DNA of 64,000 nt from Bradyrhizobium sediminis (GCF_018736105.1 NZ_CP076135.1:1362001-1426000); one strand, 5' to 3'. Counted from the stretch's first letter, positions 40,882 through 49,798 are shown. Notes: generated by a model from the letters alone, not told the origin. Numbers and translations are program-made.

Positions 40882-41715
40882 ATGAATCCCGCCCAGAAGG
40901 CGCTGTGGTTTATCGAAAGCCATCTTGCCGGCGAGCTCACGCTCGACGGGATCGCCGCGATCGGCGGCATCTCGCGCTTCCATATGGTCCGCGCGTTTGG
41001 CGCCGCGACGGGGCTGTCGGTCATGCGCTATGTGCGCGCGCGACGGCTCACGGAGGCGGCGCGGGCGCTCGCAGATGGCGCGCCCGATATCCTCAACCTG
41101 GCGCTGGAGGCGGACTACGGCTCTCACGAAGCATTCACCCGCGCGTTCCGCGACCATTTCGGGGTCACGCCCGAAACGGTCCGCGGCTCGACGTGCCTTG
41201 ACCGCCTCACGCTGCAGGAGCCGATCGTCATGGATTCGACCGTCATCGACAACCTTCAAGCGCCGCGCTTCGAAACCGGCAAGCCGTTCCTCGTCGCCGG
41301 CATCGGCGAGCGCTACTCTTGCGAAAGCGGCGCCGCGATTCCCGGCCAGTGGCAGCGCTTTCACCAGTCCGTCGACCGCATTCCCGGCCGGATCGGCAAG
41401 GTGGCCTACGGCGTCTGCTGCAACGCCGACGACGCCGGCAATTTCGACTACATCGCCGGCGTCGAGGTCTCCGACTTTTCCGACCTGCCGCACGAATTCG
41501 CAAGGCTCCGCATCCCCGAACAAAGATATGCGGTGTTTTCCCACCGTGAGCATATCTCGACCATTCGCCGCACCGTCAACACGATCTGGAATCAGTGGCT
41601 GCCGTCGTCCGGCCTGAAGGCCGCCGATGCGCCCAACTTCGAGCGCTATGACGAAAACTTCGATCCGCTGACCGGCAATGGCGGGCTGGAGATATGGATA
41701 CCAATCAGGGAATAG
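40882..41715 (+). CDS. AraC family regulator with C-terminal GyrI-like effector domain
   Basis: 277 residues. The N-terminal double helix-turn-helix includes LTLDGIAAIGGISRFHMVRA and ILNLALEADYGSHEAFTRAF, ending RDHFGVTPETVRG. The C-terminal half (about 125-277) is an effector-binding domain of the GyrI/Rob type, with VYGVCCNADDAGNFDYIAGV-like strands, here written from KVAYGVCCNADDAG, and the end GGLEIWIPI. This architecture is typical of regulators that sense hydrophobic drugs or bile-like compounds, as in Rob. No target gene is evident nearby. Confidence 0.92.
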   Translation: MNPAQKALWFIESHLAGELTLDGIAAIGGISRFHMVRAFGAATGLSVMRYVRARRLTEAARALADGAPDILNLALEADYGSHEAFTRAFRDHFGVTPETVRGSTCLDRLTLQEPIVMDSTVIDNLQAPRFETGKPFLVAGIGERYSCESGAAIPGQWQRFHQSVDRIPGRIGKVAYGVCCNADDAGNFDYIAGVEVSDFSDLPHEFARLRIPEQRYAVFSHREHISTIRRTVNTIWNQWLPSSGLKAADAPNFERYDENFDPLTGNGGLEIWIPIRE

Positions 41716-41727
41716 GCTCCGCGCCGC

Positions 41728-42003
41728 TCAGCCGAAAGAGCGACCATTGCGGTCAAGTACGTCCCGGGGTCTGTGCCATCTGAGAAACGCAAAGACGTAT
41801 GTGAGCAGAACTAAGAGCGGACCGAGCATGATCACAACGGCCGGCGTGCGCAGGCCTGCCGGGCCAATCAAGAAATGCCCAAACCCGCGGACGAGGCAGC
41901 TGGGAGAGAGTTCACATGCGCAGAAGAGCAGGAATGCCGGGACAACGCTGAGCACGGTCAGCAACGCGAGGATGAAGCAGATCGCGCCGGAGATTCGTCC
42001 CAT
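41728..42003 (-). CDS. Small membrane protein, unknown function
   Basis: 91 residues with two hydrophobic segments: ISGAICFILALLTVLSVVPA plus FLLFCAC, and VVIMLGPLLVLLTYVFAFL. Both ends are basic. The ATG at 42003 has GAGGG about 4-8 nt upstream; an earlier ATG at 42024 is possible. No family recognised. It is convergent with the AraC-GyrI gene. Confidence 0.55.
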   Translation of the reverse strand: MGRISGAICFILALLTVLSVVPAFLLFCACELSPSCLVRGFGHFLIGPAGLRTPAVVIMLGPLLVLLTYVFAFLRWHRPRDVLDRNGRSFG

Positions 42004-42369
42004 CTTTCCCTCACAGAAGCGCAAGGCTGGTTGCAGCGGGTTGCGATTTCAGCCGCCCGCCGATCGGCCGTGGCCGTCTCGGCAGGTTGTTCGCTGACGA
42101 TGCGCCGCCGGTTGGCAGCGCCTGTGCGCGGCATGGTCAGGATTTGCGTATTCTTGTGCAGATATCGCGCAGACGAGGGACCGAGCCGGCGGTCTCGAAT
42201 GGGCTACTGGCTGGGCAGTTGGCCGCACGCAACGCTGCCCTGCGCTGCCGCAGGTCGGGTGATTGCTTGGCAAGCGATATCGACTTTGCCATAACATGAC
42301 GCAACGAAATCGTTGCGCGTGCGGAAGAAGCCTGGAATCCGCCTGCAGCCAAAAAAAGCGGGGGATTTC
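42004..42369. other. 366-bp region between the small membrane protein and the SMP-30 gene, no gene seen
   Basis: The frames open through this stretch on both strands have arginine- and alanine-rich translations typical of non-coding GC-rich DNA. The segment 42270-42310 is more AT-rich and probably holds the promoter of the SMP-30-type gene at 42370. I see no repeat or RNA gene here. Confidence 0.5.
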
Positions 42370-43296
42370 ATGTCCAATGTTCGCGTTCTCGCCACCGGCC
42401 TCGAATTTCCCGAAGGGCCGGTCGTGATGCCGGACGGCTCGGTGGTGCTGGTCGAAATCCGCGGCCGGCGGCTGACCCGGGTCTGGCCCGACGGCCGCAA
42501 GGAGGTGGTCGCCGAGATCCCGGGCGGGCCCAATGGCGCAGCGCTCGGCCCCGACGGCAAGATGTATGTCTGCAACAATGGCGGATTCAGCTGGATCCCG
42601 ACGCGCAACCTGATCATGCCGGGGCCGCAGCCCGATGACTATCTCGGCGGCTCGATCCAGCGCGTCGATATGCAAAGCGGCAAGGTCGAGACGGTCGTCG
42701 ATAAATGCGGCGAGCATCCGTTACGGGGGCCGAACGACCTGGTGTTCGACAGGCAGGGCGGGCTCTGGTTCTCCGATCTCGGCAAGCGACGCGCCCGCGA
42801 CATGGATGTCGGCGCGTTCTACTACATCAAGCCCGGCATGAAGGAGATCGTCGAGGTCGTGCACGGCGTGCTGCCGGCCAACGGCATCGGCCTGTCGCCG
42901 GACGAGAACACCGTCTATATCGCCGAAACTCCCACCGCGCGGCTGTGGGCCTACGATCTTTCCGCGCCCGGCACGCTGAAGCCGCGCGACGTGATCTATC
43001 GCGGCGAGCGCGGCAAGCCGATCGCGGGCCTCGGCGGCTACCAGATGTTCGATTCGCTGGCGGTGGAGGCTTCCGGCAATGTCTGTGTCGCCACCCTCAT
43101 CTCCGGCTGCATCTCGGTGATCGCGCCCGACGGCACCCTGGTCGAGCAGGTGCCGACCGGCGACCGCGTCACCACCAACATCGCCTTCGGCGGCCCCGAA
43201 CTGAAGACCGCCTACATCACGCTGTCCGGCAAGGGCGAACTGATCGCGATGGACTGGGCGCGGCCCGGCCTGCCGCTGAATTTTCTCAATAAGTAA
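42370..43296 (+). CDS. SMP-30/gluconolactonase family protein
   Basis: 308 residues forming a six-bladed beta propeller. Metal-site blocks are LEFPEGPVVMPDGSVVLVEI (Glu ligand), RGPNDLVFDRQGGLWFSDLG (Asn and Asp ligands) and LPANGIGLSPDENTVYIAET. FDSLAVEASGNVCVATLISG supplies the Asp that acts as base. Members hydrolyse sugar lactones or organophosphates. No signal peptide. The ATG at 42370 follows GGGGGAT. The substrate is unknown. Confidence 0.92.
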   Translation: MSNVRVLATGLEFPEGPVVMPDGSVVLVEIRGRRLTRVWPDGRKEVVAEIPGGPNGAALGPDGKMYVCNNGGFSWIPTRNLIMPGPQPDDYLGGSIQRVDMQSGKVETVVDKCGEHPLRGPNDLVFDRQGGLWFSDLGKRRARDMDVGAFYYIKPGMKEIVEVVHGVLPANGIGLSPDENTVYIAETPTARLWAYDLSAPGTLKPRDVIYRGERGKPIAGLGGYQMFDSLAVEASGNVCVATLISGCISVIAPDGTLVEQVPTGDRVTTNIAFGGPELKTAYITLSGKGELIAMDWARPGLPLNFLNK

Positions 43297-43315
43297 TGGT
43301 GCCGCTTGCGATAAC

Positions 43316-43424
43316 CCTCATGGTGAGGAGCGTCGCGCTTGCGACGCGTCTCGAACCATGAGCGAATTTTGGTGGCCTCATCCTTCGAGACGCGCTTCAA
43401 GCGAAGCGCTCCTCAGGATGAGGG
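43316..43424. repeat. Palindromic intergenic repeat, CTCATGGTGAGGAG family
   Basis: A 109-bp element with two hairpins: CTCATGGTGAGGAGCG..CG with TCTCGAACCATGAG, and CTCATCCTTCGAGACGCG with CGCTCCTCAGGATGAG. The same architecture occurs at 57862. It lies between the SMP-30 and GNAT genes. Confidence 0.85.
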
Positions 43425-43443
43425 GAGAGAAACGGAGTACTGA

Positions 43444-44037
43444 ATGCCCTGGCTTGAACCGATAACCCTGCGCGGCCAATATGCGCGGCTGGAGCCGCTG
43501 TCGCCGGATCATTGCGACGGGCTGACCGAGGCGGTTAAGGACGGCGAGCTGTGGAAGCTCTGGTACACCTTCGTCCCCAAGGCCGAAGACATGCGCAAGG
43601 AGATCGACCGCCGGCTTTCGCTGCAGGCGGCGGGGTCGATGCTGCCATGGACGGTGTTCGATGCCGACGGCAAGATCGCGGGCATGACGACCTATATGAA
43701 CGTCGACGCGCCGAACCGGCGGGTCGAGATCGGCTCGACCTGGTACGCCAAGCGGGTGCAGCGCAGCGCGCTCAACACCCAGTGCAAATTGCTGCTGCTC
43801 ACCCACGGATTCGAACAGCGCGATTGCATCGCAGTTGAATTCCGCACCCATTTCTTCAATCATCAGAGCCGGCGCGGCATCGAACGGCTGGGCGCCAAAC
43901 AGGACGGCATCCTGCGCAACCACCAGATTGCCTCGAACGGCACGCTGCGCGATACCGTGGTCTACAGCATCATCGCCAGCGAATGGCCGACGGTGAAGGT
44001 GCATCTGACCTATCAACTGCATGAAAAGGCGCGGTAG
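43444..44037 (+). CDS. GNAT N-acetyltransferase, RimJ/RimL type
   Basis: 197 residues beginning LEPITLRGQYARLEPLSPDH, the typical start of the RimJ/RimL subgroup. DADGKIAGMTTYMNVDAPNR is the middle strand pair, and VEIGSTWYAKRVQRSALNTQ followed by CKLLLLTHGFE is the acetyl-CoA-binding region. RAIERLGAKQ-like sequence is present as RRGIERLGAKQDGILRNH. The acceptor is unknown. It lies 18 bp before the GMC oxidoreductase gene and may be co-transcribed. Confidence 0.9.
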   Translation: MPWLEPITLRGQYARLEPLSPDHCDGLTEAVKDGELWKLWYTFVPKAEDMRKEIDRRLSLQAAGSMLPWTVFDADGKIAGMTTYMNVDAPNRRVEIGSTWYAKRVQRSALNTQCKLLLLTHGFEQRDCIAVEFRTHFFNHQSRRGIERLGAKQDGILRNHQIASNGTLRDTVVYSIIASEWPTVKVHLTYQLHEKAR

Positions 44038-44055
44038 CGTACCGCCGGAGCCAAG

Positions 44056-45690
44056 ATGACCGATACATTCGACTACGTGATCATAGGCGCGGGCTCGGCC
44101 GGCTCGGTGCTCGCCAATCGGCTGAGCGAGGATGCCGGCACCAGCCTCTGCGTGCTCGAGGCAGGCCCCAGCGACTGGCATCCGTATATTCACTTGCCGG
44201 CTGGCTTCATCAAGACCTTCCATATGAAGAGCATCAACTGGGCCTACCAGCAGGAACCCGGGCCGTGGACCGGCGGCCGCAGCATCTACGCGCCGCGCGG
44301 CAAGACCCTCGGCGGCTCCTCCTCGATCAACGGCCACATCTACAACCGCGGCCAGCGCCAGGATTTCGATACCTGGGCTCAACTCGGCAATCGCGGCTGG
44401 GGCTATCCGGACGTGCTGCCTTACTTCAAGCGGCTGGAGCGGCGGGTCGGCGAGGGCGACGATACCTATCGCGGGCGCGACGGCGCGCTCACCGTCACCA
44501 CCATGGACTGGCGCGATCCGCTCTGCGAGGCGTTCATGGCCGGCGCGATGAGCCTCGGCATTCCCAGAAATCCCGATTACAACGGCGCGATCCAGGAGGG
44601 CGTCTCCTACGCCCAGCGCACCATCCAGAACGGCCTGCGCGTCAGCGCGGCGACCGCGTTCCTGCACCCGGCGCGGAAACGGCCGAACGTCCACGTGCGG
44701 ACGCACGCGCACGCCACCAACATCATCTTCGAGGGCAAGCGCGCGGTCGGCGTGCGCTACCTCAAGGGCGGCAGCAACGGCACCCCGGTCGAAGTGCGCG
44801 CCAACAAGGAAGTCATCCTCGCCGGCGGCACCTATAATTCGCCGCAACTGCTGCAGTTGTCCGGCGTCGGTTCGCCGGAACTCCTGGGCTCGCTCGGCAT
44901 CGAGGTGCGCCACGCGCTGCCCGGTGTCGGCGAGGGATTGCAGGATCATTACGCGCCGCGTTCGGTCGCCCGCGTCAAGAACATCAAGACCATCAACGAG
45001 CTGAGAAGGGGCCTGAGCCTGTGGGTGGAGGCGCTGAAATGGGCGACCACGCGGCGCGGCCTGCTGTCGCTGTCGCCGACCATGGTCTACTGCTTCTGGC
45101 ACTCCGGCGAGAGCACCGAGAGCTCCGACCTGCAACTGACCTTCACGCCCGCGAGCTACAAGGAGGGCGTGCAGGGCCAGCTCGAGGACGAGCCCGGCAT
45201 GACGGTGGCCTCCTGGCAGCAGCGGCCGGAAAGCCGCGGCTATGTTCGCGCCCGTTCGGCCGATCCTTTTCAGCCGCCGATCATCCAGACCAATTACCTG
45301 GTCGAGGAACTCGACCGCCGCACCGTGGTTGCCGGCATGAAGCTGGCGCGGCGGCTGCTGTCGTCGGCGCCGCTGGCGCCGTACTTCGCCTACGAAGATT
45401 TCCCGGGACCCAACGTGCAGTCCGACGATGAGTTTCTGGCGGCGGCCACGGAGCGCGGCACCACCACGTTCCACCCCGGCTGCACCTGCCGGATGGGACC
45501 TGCCGACGCCAAATGGGCAGTGGTCGACGATCAGCTGCGCGTGCACGGGCTGCAGGGCCTGCGCGTGGTCGACGCCTCGATCATGCCGCGGATGATCTCG
45601 GCCAACCTCAACGCCTCGACCCTGATGATCGCCGACAAGGCCTCGGACATGATCCGCGGCAAGGCCGCGCCGGAAGCGGCGGTCGTCTAG
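44056..45690 (+). CDS. GMC family oxidoreductase (choline dehydrogenase-like)
   Basis: 544 residues. The FAD-binding motif DYVIIGAGSAGSVLANRLSE (GAGSAG at 11-16), GMC signature 1 in APRGKTLGGSSSINGHIYNR, signature 2 in LAGGTYNSPQLLQLSGVGSP and the catalytic His in TTFHPGCTCRMGP are all present. It ends with NLNASTLMIADKASDMI. It oxidises an alcohol with FAD, and the electrons probably enter the respiratory chain. It is not clearly BetA, since no betB or betI gene is adjacent. The start has CCGGAG upstream. Confidence 0.94.
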   Translation: MTDTFDYVIIGAGSAGSVLANRLSEDAGTSLCVLEAGPSDWHPYIHLPAGFIKTFHMKSINWAYQQEPGPWTGGRSIYAPRGKTLGGSSSINGHIYNRGQRQDFDTWAQLGNRGWGYPDVLPYFKRLERRVGEGDDTYRGRDGALTVTTMDWRDPLCEAFMAGAMSLGIPRNPDYNGAIQEGVSYAQRTIQNGLRVSAATAFLHPARKRPNVHVRTHAHATNIIFEGKRAVGVRYLKGGSNGTPVEVRANKEVILAGGTYNSPQLLQLSGVGSPELLGSLGIEVRHALPGVGEGLQDHYAPRSVARVKNIKTINELRRGLSLWVEALKWATTRRGLLSLSPTMVYCFWHSGESTESSDLQLTFTPASYKEGVQGQLEDEPGMTVASWQQRPESRGYVRARSADPFQPPIIQTNYLVEELDRRTVVAGMKLARRLLSSAPLAPYFAYEDFPGPNVQSDDEFLAAATERGTTTFHPGCTCRMGPADAKWAVVDDQLRVHGLQGLRVVDASIMPRMISANLNASTLMIADKASDMIRGKAAPEAAVV

Positions 45691-45710
45691 TCAGCCGGCA
45701 GCTGGTTTAC

Positions 45711-45791
45711 CGTCATTGCGAGCGAAGCGAAGCAATCCATAGCCGCGATGAAAGTGTGAATTGCTTCGTCGCATTGCTCCTCGCAATGACG
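45711..45791. repeat. Palindromic intergenic repeat, GCGAGCGAAGCGAAGCAAT family
   Basis: An 81-bp inverted repeat with outer arms CGTCATTGCGAG and CTCGCAATGACG and inner arms GCGAAGCAAT and ATTGCTTCGTC. It lies between the convergent GMC and MoxR genes and could end transcription of both. Confidence 0.88.
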
Positions 45792-45808
45792 GGGCTTAGA
45801 GCTCCCGC

Positions 45809-46651
45809 CTAAACCTCGCGCCGGCTCAAGAACGCCAGCCGCTCGAACAGATGCACGTCCTGCTCGTTCTTCAACAGCGCGCCGTGCAGCGGCGGGATCA
45901 GCTTGCGCGGGTCGCGTTCCCTGAGCATTTCCGGCGTCATGTCCTCGTTGAGCAGCAGCTTGAGCCAGTCCAACAGCTCCGAGGTCGACGGCTTCTTCTT
46001 CAGCCCGGGCACCTCGCGCACCTCGAAGAAGATCCGCAACGCTTCTTCAACCAGGCGCTTCTTGATGCCGGGGAAATGCACGTCGACGATCCGCTCCATG
46101 GTGTCGGCATCGGGGAACTTGATGTAGTGGAAGAAGCAGCGACGCAGGAACGCGTCGGGCAATTCCTTCTCGTTGTTCGAGGTGATCATCACGATCGGGC
46201 GTAGTGACGCCTTGATGTTCTCGCCGGTCTCGTAGACGAAGAATTCCATGCGATCGAGTTCGAGCAGGAGATCGTTGGGGAATTCGATGTCGGCCTTGTC
46301 GATTTCGTCGATCAGGAGCACCGGACGCTTCTCGTGGGTGAAGGCTTCCCACAATTTGCCGCGCTTGATGTAATTGCTGATGTCGGAAACTTTGGAGTCG
46401 CCGAGCTGGCTGTCGCGCAGGCGCGACACCGCGTCGTATTCATAGAGGCCCTGCTGCGCCTTGGTGGTCGACTTGATGTGCCAGGTCAGGAGCGGGGCGC
46501 CGAGCGCCTTGGCGACTTCCTCGGCCAGCACGGTCTTGCCGGTGCCGGGCTCGCCCTTCACCAGCAGCGGGCGCTCGAGCACGATCGAGGCGTTGACCGC
46601 GACCTTGAGGTCATCGGTGGCGACGTAGTCCTTGGTACCGGTAAATTTCAT
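45809..46651 (-). CDS. MoxR-type AAA+ ATPase
   Basis: 280 residues. Walker A is GEPGTGKT (33-40), Walker B VLLIDEID (111-118) and sensor 1 PIVMITSNNEKELPDAFLRR; the arginine finger pair is in FLRRCFFHYIKFP. MoxR ATPases work with VWA-domain partners to activate metal enzymes; the CoxD-like subgroup acts with CoxE. A VWA protein of CoxE type is encoded divergently at 47122, which supports such a pair. No carbon monoxide dehydrogenase genes lie in the window. Confidence 0.94.
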   Translation of the reverse strand: MKFTGTKDYVATDDLKVAVNASIVLERPLLVKGEPGTGKTVLAEEVAKALGAPLLTWHIKSTTKAQQGLYEYDAVSRLRDSQLGDSKVSDISNYIKRGKLWEAFTHEKRPVLLIDEIDKADIEFPNDLLLELDRMEFFVYETGENIKASLRPIVMITSNNEKELPDAFLRRCFFHYIKFPDADTMERIVDVHFPGIKKRLVEEALRIFFEVREVPGLKKKPSTSELLDWLKLLLNEDMTPEMLRERDPRKLIPPLHGALLKNEQDVHLFERLAFLSRREV

Positions 46652-46754
46652 CGAACACTTGCCTTGTTGTTTGTTCTTGAGCGCACCAGCGCGCCACGGT
46701 CTGAACGGATAACGACCGCCGGTCCGGCGGTCGTCATCGGGGTGAGGGGATGTG

Positions 46755-47000
46755 TCAGGCGCGTCTGACCAGCGACAGGATGACGAGCACGATCACCGCG
46801 CCGATGGTGGCGTTGACGATATCGCGAAACGCGCTGCCGCCGAGGCTGACGCCGAGTTGCGGCAATATCCAGCTTGCGACGAACGCGCCGATGATGCCGA
46901 TCACGATGTTGCCGATCAGCCCGAAGCCGGCGCCGCGCACGATCAGGCCGGCGAGCCAGCCGGCGATCGCGCCGATCACGAGTACCGCCAAAATGGTCAT
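46755..47000 (-). CDS. GlsB/YeaQ/YmgE family membrane protein
   Basis: 81 residues with three hydrophobic, glycine-rich segments: LAVLVIGAIAGWLAGLIVRG, LIGNIVIGIIGAFVASWILP and IVNATIGAVIVLVILSLV. The motif GAIAGWLAG..V.G.G.G..GNI..G..GA is diagnostic of the transglycosylase-associated/GlsB family, linked to stress responses. It sits between the divergent MoxR and VWA genes, on the MoxR strand. Confidence 0.92.
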   Translation of the reverse strand: MTILAVLVIGAIAGWLAGLIVRGAGFGLIGNIVIGIIGAFVASWILPQLGVSLGGSAFRDIVNATIGAVIVLVILSLVRRA

Positions 47001-47121
47001 TTATGATGCCCCGTTGAAAGCCCTGTTGATGTAATTCTAGTTGAAAAACCCGGCAGGTCCAGACCTCTTCCATGCACGGAAGCCCCTTGACGTCCACGGT
47101 CCGGCGGGCAATCTGTGGCCC

Positions 47122-48297
47122 ATGTTTTTGCAGTTCTTCACATCGCTGCGCGATGCCCAGGTTCCGGTGACCTTGCGTGAATATCTGACGCTGATGGAGG
47201 CGCTCGACGCCGACCTCGCCGGTCAGACGGTGGAGAATTTCTACTATCTGTCGCGCGCCGCGCTGGTGAAGGACGAGCGCAATCTCGACAAGTTCGACCG
47301 CGTGTTCGGCACCGTGTTCAAGGGGCTGGAAAGCCTGCTCGACGCCATGGAGAAGGCGGACATTCCCGCCGAATGGCTGAAGAAGCTGGCGGAAAAATAC
47401 CTCACCGAGGAAGAGAAGAAGCAGATCGAGGCGATGGGCTGGGACAAGCTCATGGAGACGTTGCGCCAGCGCCTCAAGGAGCAGCAGGGCCGGCACCAGG
47501 GCGGCAACAAGTGGATCGGCACCGCCGGGACCTCGCCGTTCGGCGCCCATGGCTACAATCCGGAAGGCGTGCGGATCGGCCAGGAAAAGAACCGCAACAA
47601 CCGCGCGGTCAAGGTGTGGGACAAGCGCGAATTCAGGGATCTCGACGGCAACGTCGAACTCGGCATCCGCAACATCAAGATCGCGCTGCGGCGGTTGCGT
47701 AAATTCGCCCGCACCGGCGCGCCCGACGAACTCGACCTCGACACCACCATCAAGGAGACCGCCAACCACGGCTATCTCGACGTCCACATGCGCCCCGAAC
47801 GGCGCAACGCGGTCAAGGTGCTGGTATTCTTCGACATCGGCGGGTCGATGGATTCGCATATCGAGCAGGTCGAGGAGCTGTTCTCGGCGGCGAAGAGCGA
47901 ATTCAAGCACATGGAATATTTCTACTTCCACAACTGCCTCTATGAAGGCGTCTGGAAGCAGAACAAGCGGCGGTTCACCGACCGCACCCCGACCTGGGAC
48001 GTGCTGCATAAATATCCGCACGACTACAAGGTGGTGTTCGTCGGCGACGCCTCGATGTCGCCTTACGAGATCATGGTCCCCGGCGGCTCGGTCGAGCATG
48101 TCAACGAAGAGGCCGGATCGGTCTGGCTCGATCGCATCACCCGCACCTATCCGCACGCGGTGTGGCTCAATCCGGTGGCGCAGAAGCACTGGGACTATTC
48201 GGAATCCACCACCATCATCCGCCGGCTGTTTTCGGAGCGCATGTTCCCGATCACGATCGAGGGCCTCGAAGGCGCGATGAAGGAACTGGTGCGCTAG
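47122..48297 (+). CDS. VWA-domain protein, CoxE type
   Basis: 391 residues. The N-terminal helical part (FFTSLRDAQVPVTLREYLTL, ALDADLAGQTVENFYYLSR) is typical of CoxE-like proteins. The VWA domain begins about residue 233 with FFDIGGSMDSHIEQVEELF; the MIDAS motif DxSxS is altered to D-I-G-G-S, with Asp238 and Ser242 kept. It probably partners the MoxR ATPase encoded divergently 470 bp away. The ATG at 47122 is chosen over a TTG at 47041 whose added residues look non-coding. Confidence 0.93.
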   Translation: MFLQFFTSLRDAQVPVTLREYLTLMEALDADLAGQTVENFYYLSRAALVKDERNLDKFDRVFGTVFKGLESLLDAMEKADIPAEWLKKLAEKYLTEEEKKQIEAMGWDKLMETLRQRLKEQQGRHQGGNKWIGTAGTSPFGAHGYNPEGVRIGQEKNRNNRAVKVWDKREFRDLDGNVELGIRNIKIALRRLRKFARTGAPDELDLDTTIKETANHGYLDVHMRPERRNAVKVLVFFDIGGSMDSHIEQVEELFSAAKSEFKHMEYFYFHNCLYEGVWKQNKRRFTDRTPTWDVLHKYPHDYKVVFVGDASMSPYEIMVPGGSVEHVNEEAGSVWLDRITRTYPHAVWLNPVAQKHWDYSESTTIIRRLFSERMFPITIEGLEGAMKELVR

Positions 48298-48307
48298 ACG
48301 CCAGCAT

Positions 48308-48400
48308 CGTCATTCCGGACAGCTCCGGAATCTCGATGCAATTTGGAAATGAACCGATCGGGATTCCGGGTTCGCCCGTTGCGGGCGCCCCGGAATGACG
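48308..48400. repeat. Palindromic intergenic repeat, CGTCATTCCGG family
   Basis: A 93-bp imperfect inverted repeat with outer arms CGTCATTCCGG and CCGGAATGACG and inner GGAATCTCGAT against ATCGGGATTCC. It lies between the VWA gene and the rhodanese gene. Confidence 0.85.
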
Positions 48401-48421
48401 GAATTGAGAGAGGGACCATCA

Positions 48422-48838
48422 ATGCCCCAGGACATCCACACCGGCATCAAGGCGCTGATCGACGAGGCCAATGCCGAGATCGAGACCCTGAGTGCCGCGG
48501 AGGCGATCCAGGCCGCGCAGGACGACGGCGTCGTGATCGTCGATATCCGCGACCCCCGCGAGATCGAGCGCGACGGCCGGATCCCGGGCGCATTCTCCTG
48601 CACCCGCGGCATGCTGGAATTCTGGATCGATCCGGCGAGCCCCTATGCCAAGGCGATCTTCCAGGAAGACAAGAAGTTCATCTTCCATTGCGCCGGCGGC
48701 CTGCGTTCGGCGTTGGCGGCCAAGACCGCGCAGGACATGGGACTGAAGCCGGTCGCGCATGTCGCCGGCGGTTTCGCCGCCTGGCGCGACGCCGGCGGCC
48801 CGGTCGAGAAGTACGAGCCGAAGAAGCCAAAGGGCTAA
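48422..48838 (+). CDS. Single-domain rhodanese-like sulfurtransferase
   Basis: 138 residues. A helical N-terminus is followed by a rhodanese domain with VVIVDIRDPREIERDGRIPG and the active-site loop FIFHCAGGLRSALAAKTAQD, where Cys90 would carry the persulfide. The loop CAGGLRS has the six-residue length of rhodaneses rather than phosphatases. The end HVAGGFAAWRDAGGPVEKY is typical. It transfers sulfane sulfur to a thiol or cyanide acceptor that cannot be named. The ATG at 48422 follows GAGAGGGAC. Confidence 0.92.
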   Translation: MPQDIHTGIKALIDEANAEIETLSAAEAIQAAQDDGVVIVDIRDPREIERDGRIPGAFSCTRGMLEFWIDPASPYAKAIFQEDKKFIFHCAGGLRSALAAKTAQDMGLKPVAHVAGGFAAWRDAGGPVEKYEPKKPKG

Positions 48839-48843
48839 AAGGT

Positions 48844-48917
48844 CGTCACCCGCGGGCTTGACCCGCGGGTCCATCTTCTTCGAGTGATGGATTGCCGGGT
48901 CAAGCCCGGCAATGACG
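48844..48917. repeat. Palindromic intergenic repeat, GGGCTTGACCC family
   Basis: A 74-bp double-hairpin element: CGTCACCCGCGGGCTTGACC on the left and GGGTCAAGCCCGGCAATGACG on the right, plus a self-complementary CCCGCGGG..CCCGCGGG. It separates two sulfurtransferase genes and belongs to the family of the elements at 11605 and 26150. Confidence 0.85.
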
Positions 48918-48940
48918 CTCATAAGGATGCCGGGAAACAC

Positions 48941-49798
48941 ATGACATCGCCACACGATCCGCTCGTCTCCACCGACTGGCTCGCCGCGCATCTCGGGGAT
49001 CCCAAGGTCAGGGTCATCGACGCGTCGTTCAAGATGCCGGGCGTCGTGCCGCTGCCGATCGACGATTACCTCGCCTCGCATATCCCGGGCGCCGCGTTTT
49101 TCGACGTGGACGCGGTGTCGGATCATTCGAATCCGCTGCCGCACATGTTTCCGGACGCCGACCAGTTCGGCCGCGATGTCGGAGCGCTCGGGATCGGCAA
49201 TGACGACACGGTCGTGGTCTACGACGCAGGCGGCTGGGTTGCGGCCCCGCGCGCGTGGTGGATGTTGCTCTCCTTCGGCCATCGCAAGGTCCGCGTGCTC
49301 GATGGCGGTCTGAAGAAATGGGCCGCGGAAGGCCGCAAGGTCGAGAGCGGCCCGGTGACACCGAAGCCTTCGACCTTCAAGGCGTCATTCGATGCGCGGC
49401 GCGTGCGCAGCATGCAGCAGCTGGTCGCCAATCTTTCGAGCCGGGCCGAGCAGGTGATCGATGCCCGCGCCAATGAGCGCTATCAGGGCAAGGTCGCCGA
49501 GCCGCGGCCAGGCCTGCGCTCGGGCCATATCCCCGGCAGCCTCAGCCTGCCCTACAACAACCTGTTCAATGCGGCGACTGGCGAGATGAAATCGCTGGAC
49601 GAGTTGCGTTCCGTGTTTCTCGGGGCCGGCGTCAAGCTCGATGCGCCGATCGTGACGAGCTGCGGCTCCGGCGTCAGCGCTGCGGTGCTGACGCTCGCGC
49701 TTTACCGCCTCGGCGTCGAGAACCCGGCGCTCTATGACGGCTCGTGGACGGAATGGGGTGCTGCGGACGGCCCGCCGGTCGCCACCGGTCCGGCATAA
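48941..49798 (+). CDS. sseA: 3-mercaptopyruvate sulfurtransferase
   Basis: 285 residues with two rhodanese domains. The N-terminal, inactive domain includes STDWLAAHLGDPKVRVIDAS and DTVVVYDAGGWVAAPRAWWM. The C-terminal, active domain has the loop TSCGSGVSAAVLTLAL with Cys241; the CGSGVSA form marks mercaptopyruvate rather than thiosulfate sulfurtransferases. RSGHIPGSLSLPYNNLF and YDGSWTEWGA are also typical. It follows the single-domain rhodanese with one palindromic repeat between them. The ATG at 48941 follows GGGAAACAC; an ATG in the repeat at 48884 is rejected. Confidence 0.95.
   Translation: MTSPHDPLVSTDWLAAHLGDPKVRVIDASFKMPGVVPLPIDDYLASHIPGAAFFDVDAVSDHSNPLPHMFPDADQFGRDVGALGIGNDDTVVVYDAGGWVAAPRAWWMLLSFGHRKVRVLDGGLKKWAAEGRKVESGPVTPKPSTFKASFDARRVRSMQQLVANLSSRAEQVIDARANERYQGKVAEPRPGLRSGHIPGSLSLPYNNLFNAATGEMKSLDELRSVFLGAGVKLDAPIVTSCGSGVSAAVLTLALYRLGVENPALYDGSWTEWGAADGPPVATGPA

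Noticed and set aside
43378..45546. A 722-codon minus-strand open frame opposite the GNAT and GMC genes
   Set aside because: The plus strand encodes complete GNAT and GMC proteins with all motifs. The minus frame has a shadow composition and no domain.
46648..48189. A 513-codon minus-strand frame across the GlsB and VWA genes
   Set aside because: It overlaps a clear GlsB protein in another frame and the VWA gene on the opposite strand; no domain is seen.
45711..48917. Regular short repeats that might be a CRISPR array
   Set aside because: They are single dispersed palindromes with different interiors, not direct repeats with uniform spacers, and no cas gene is present.
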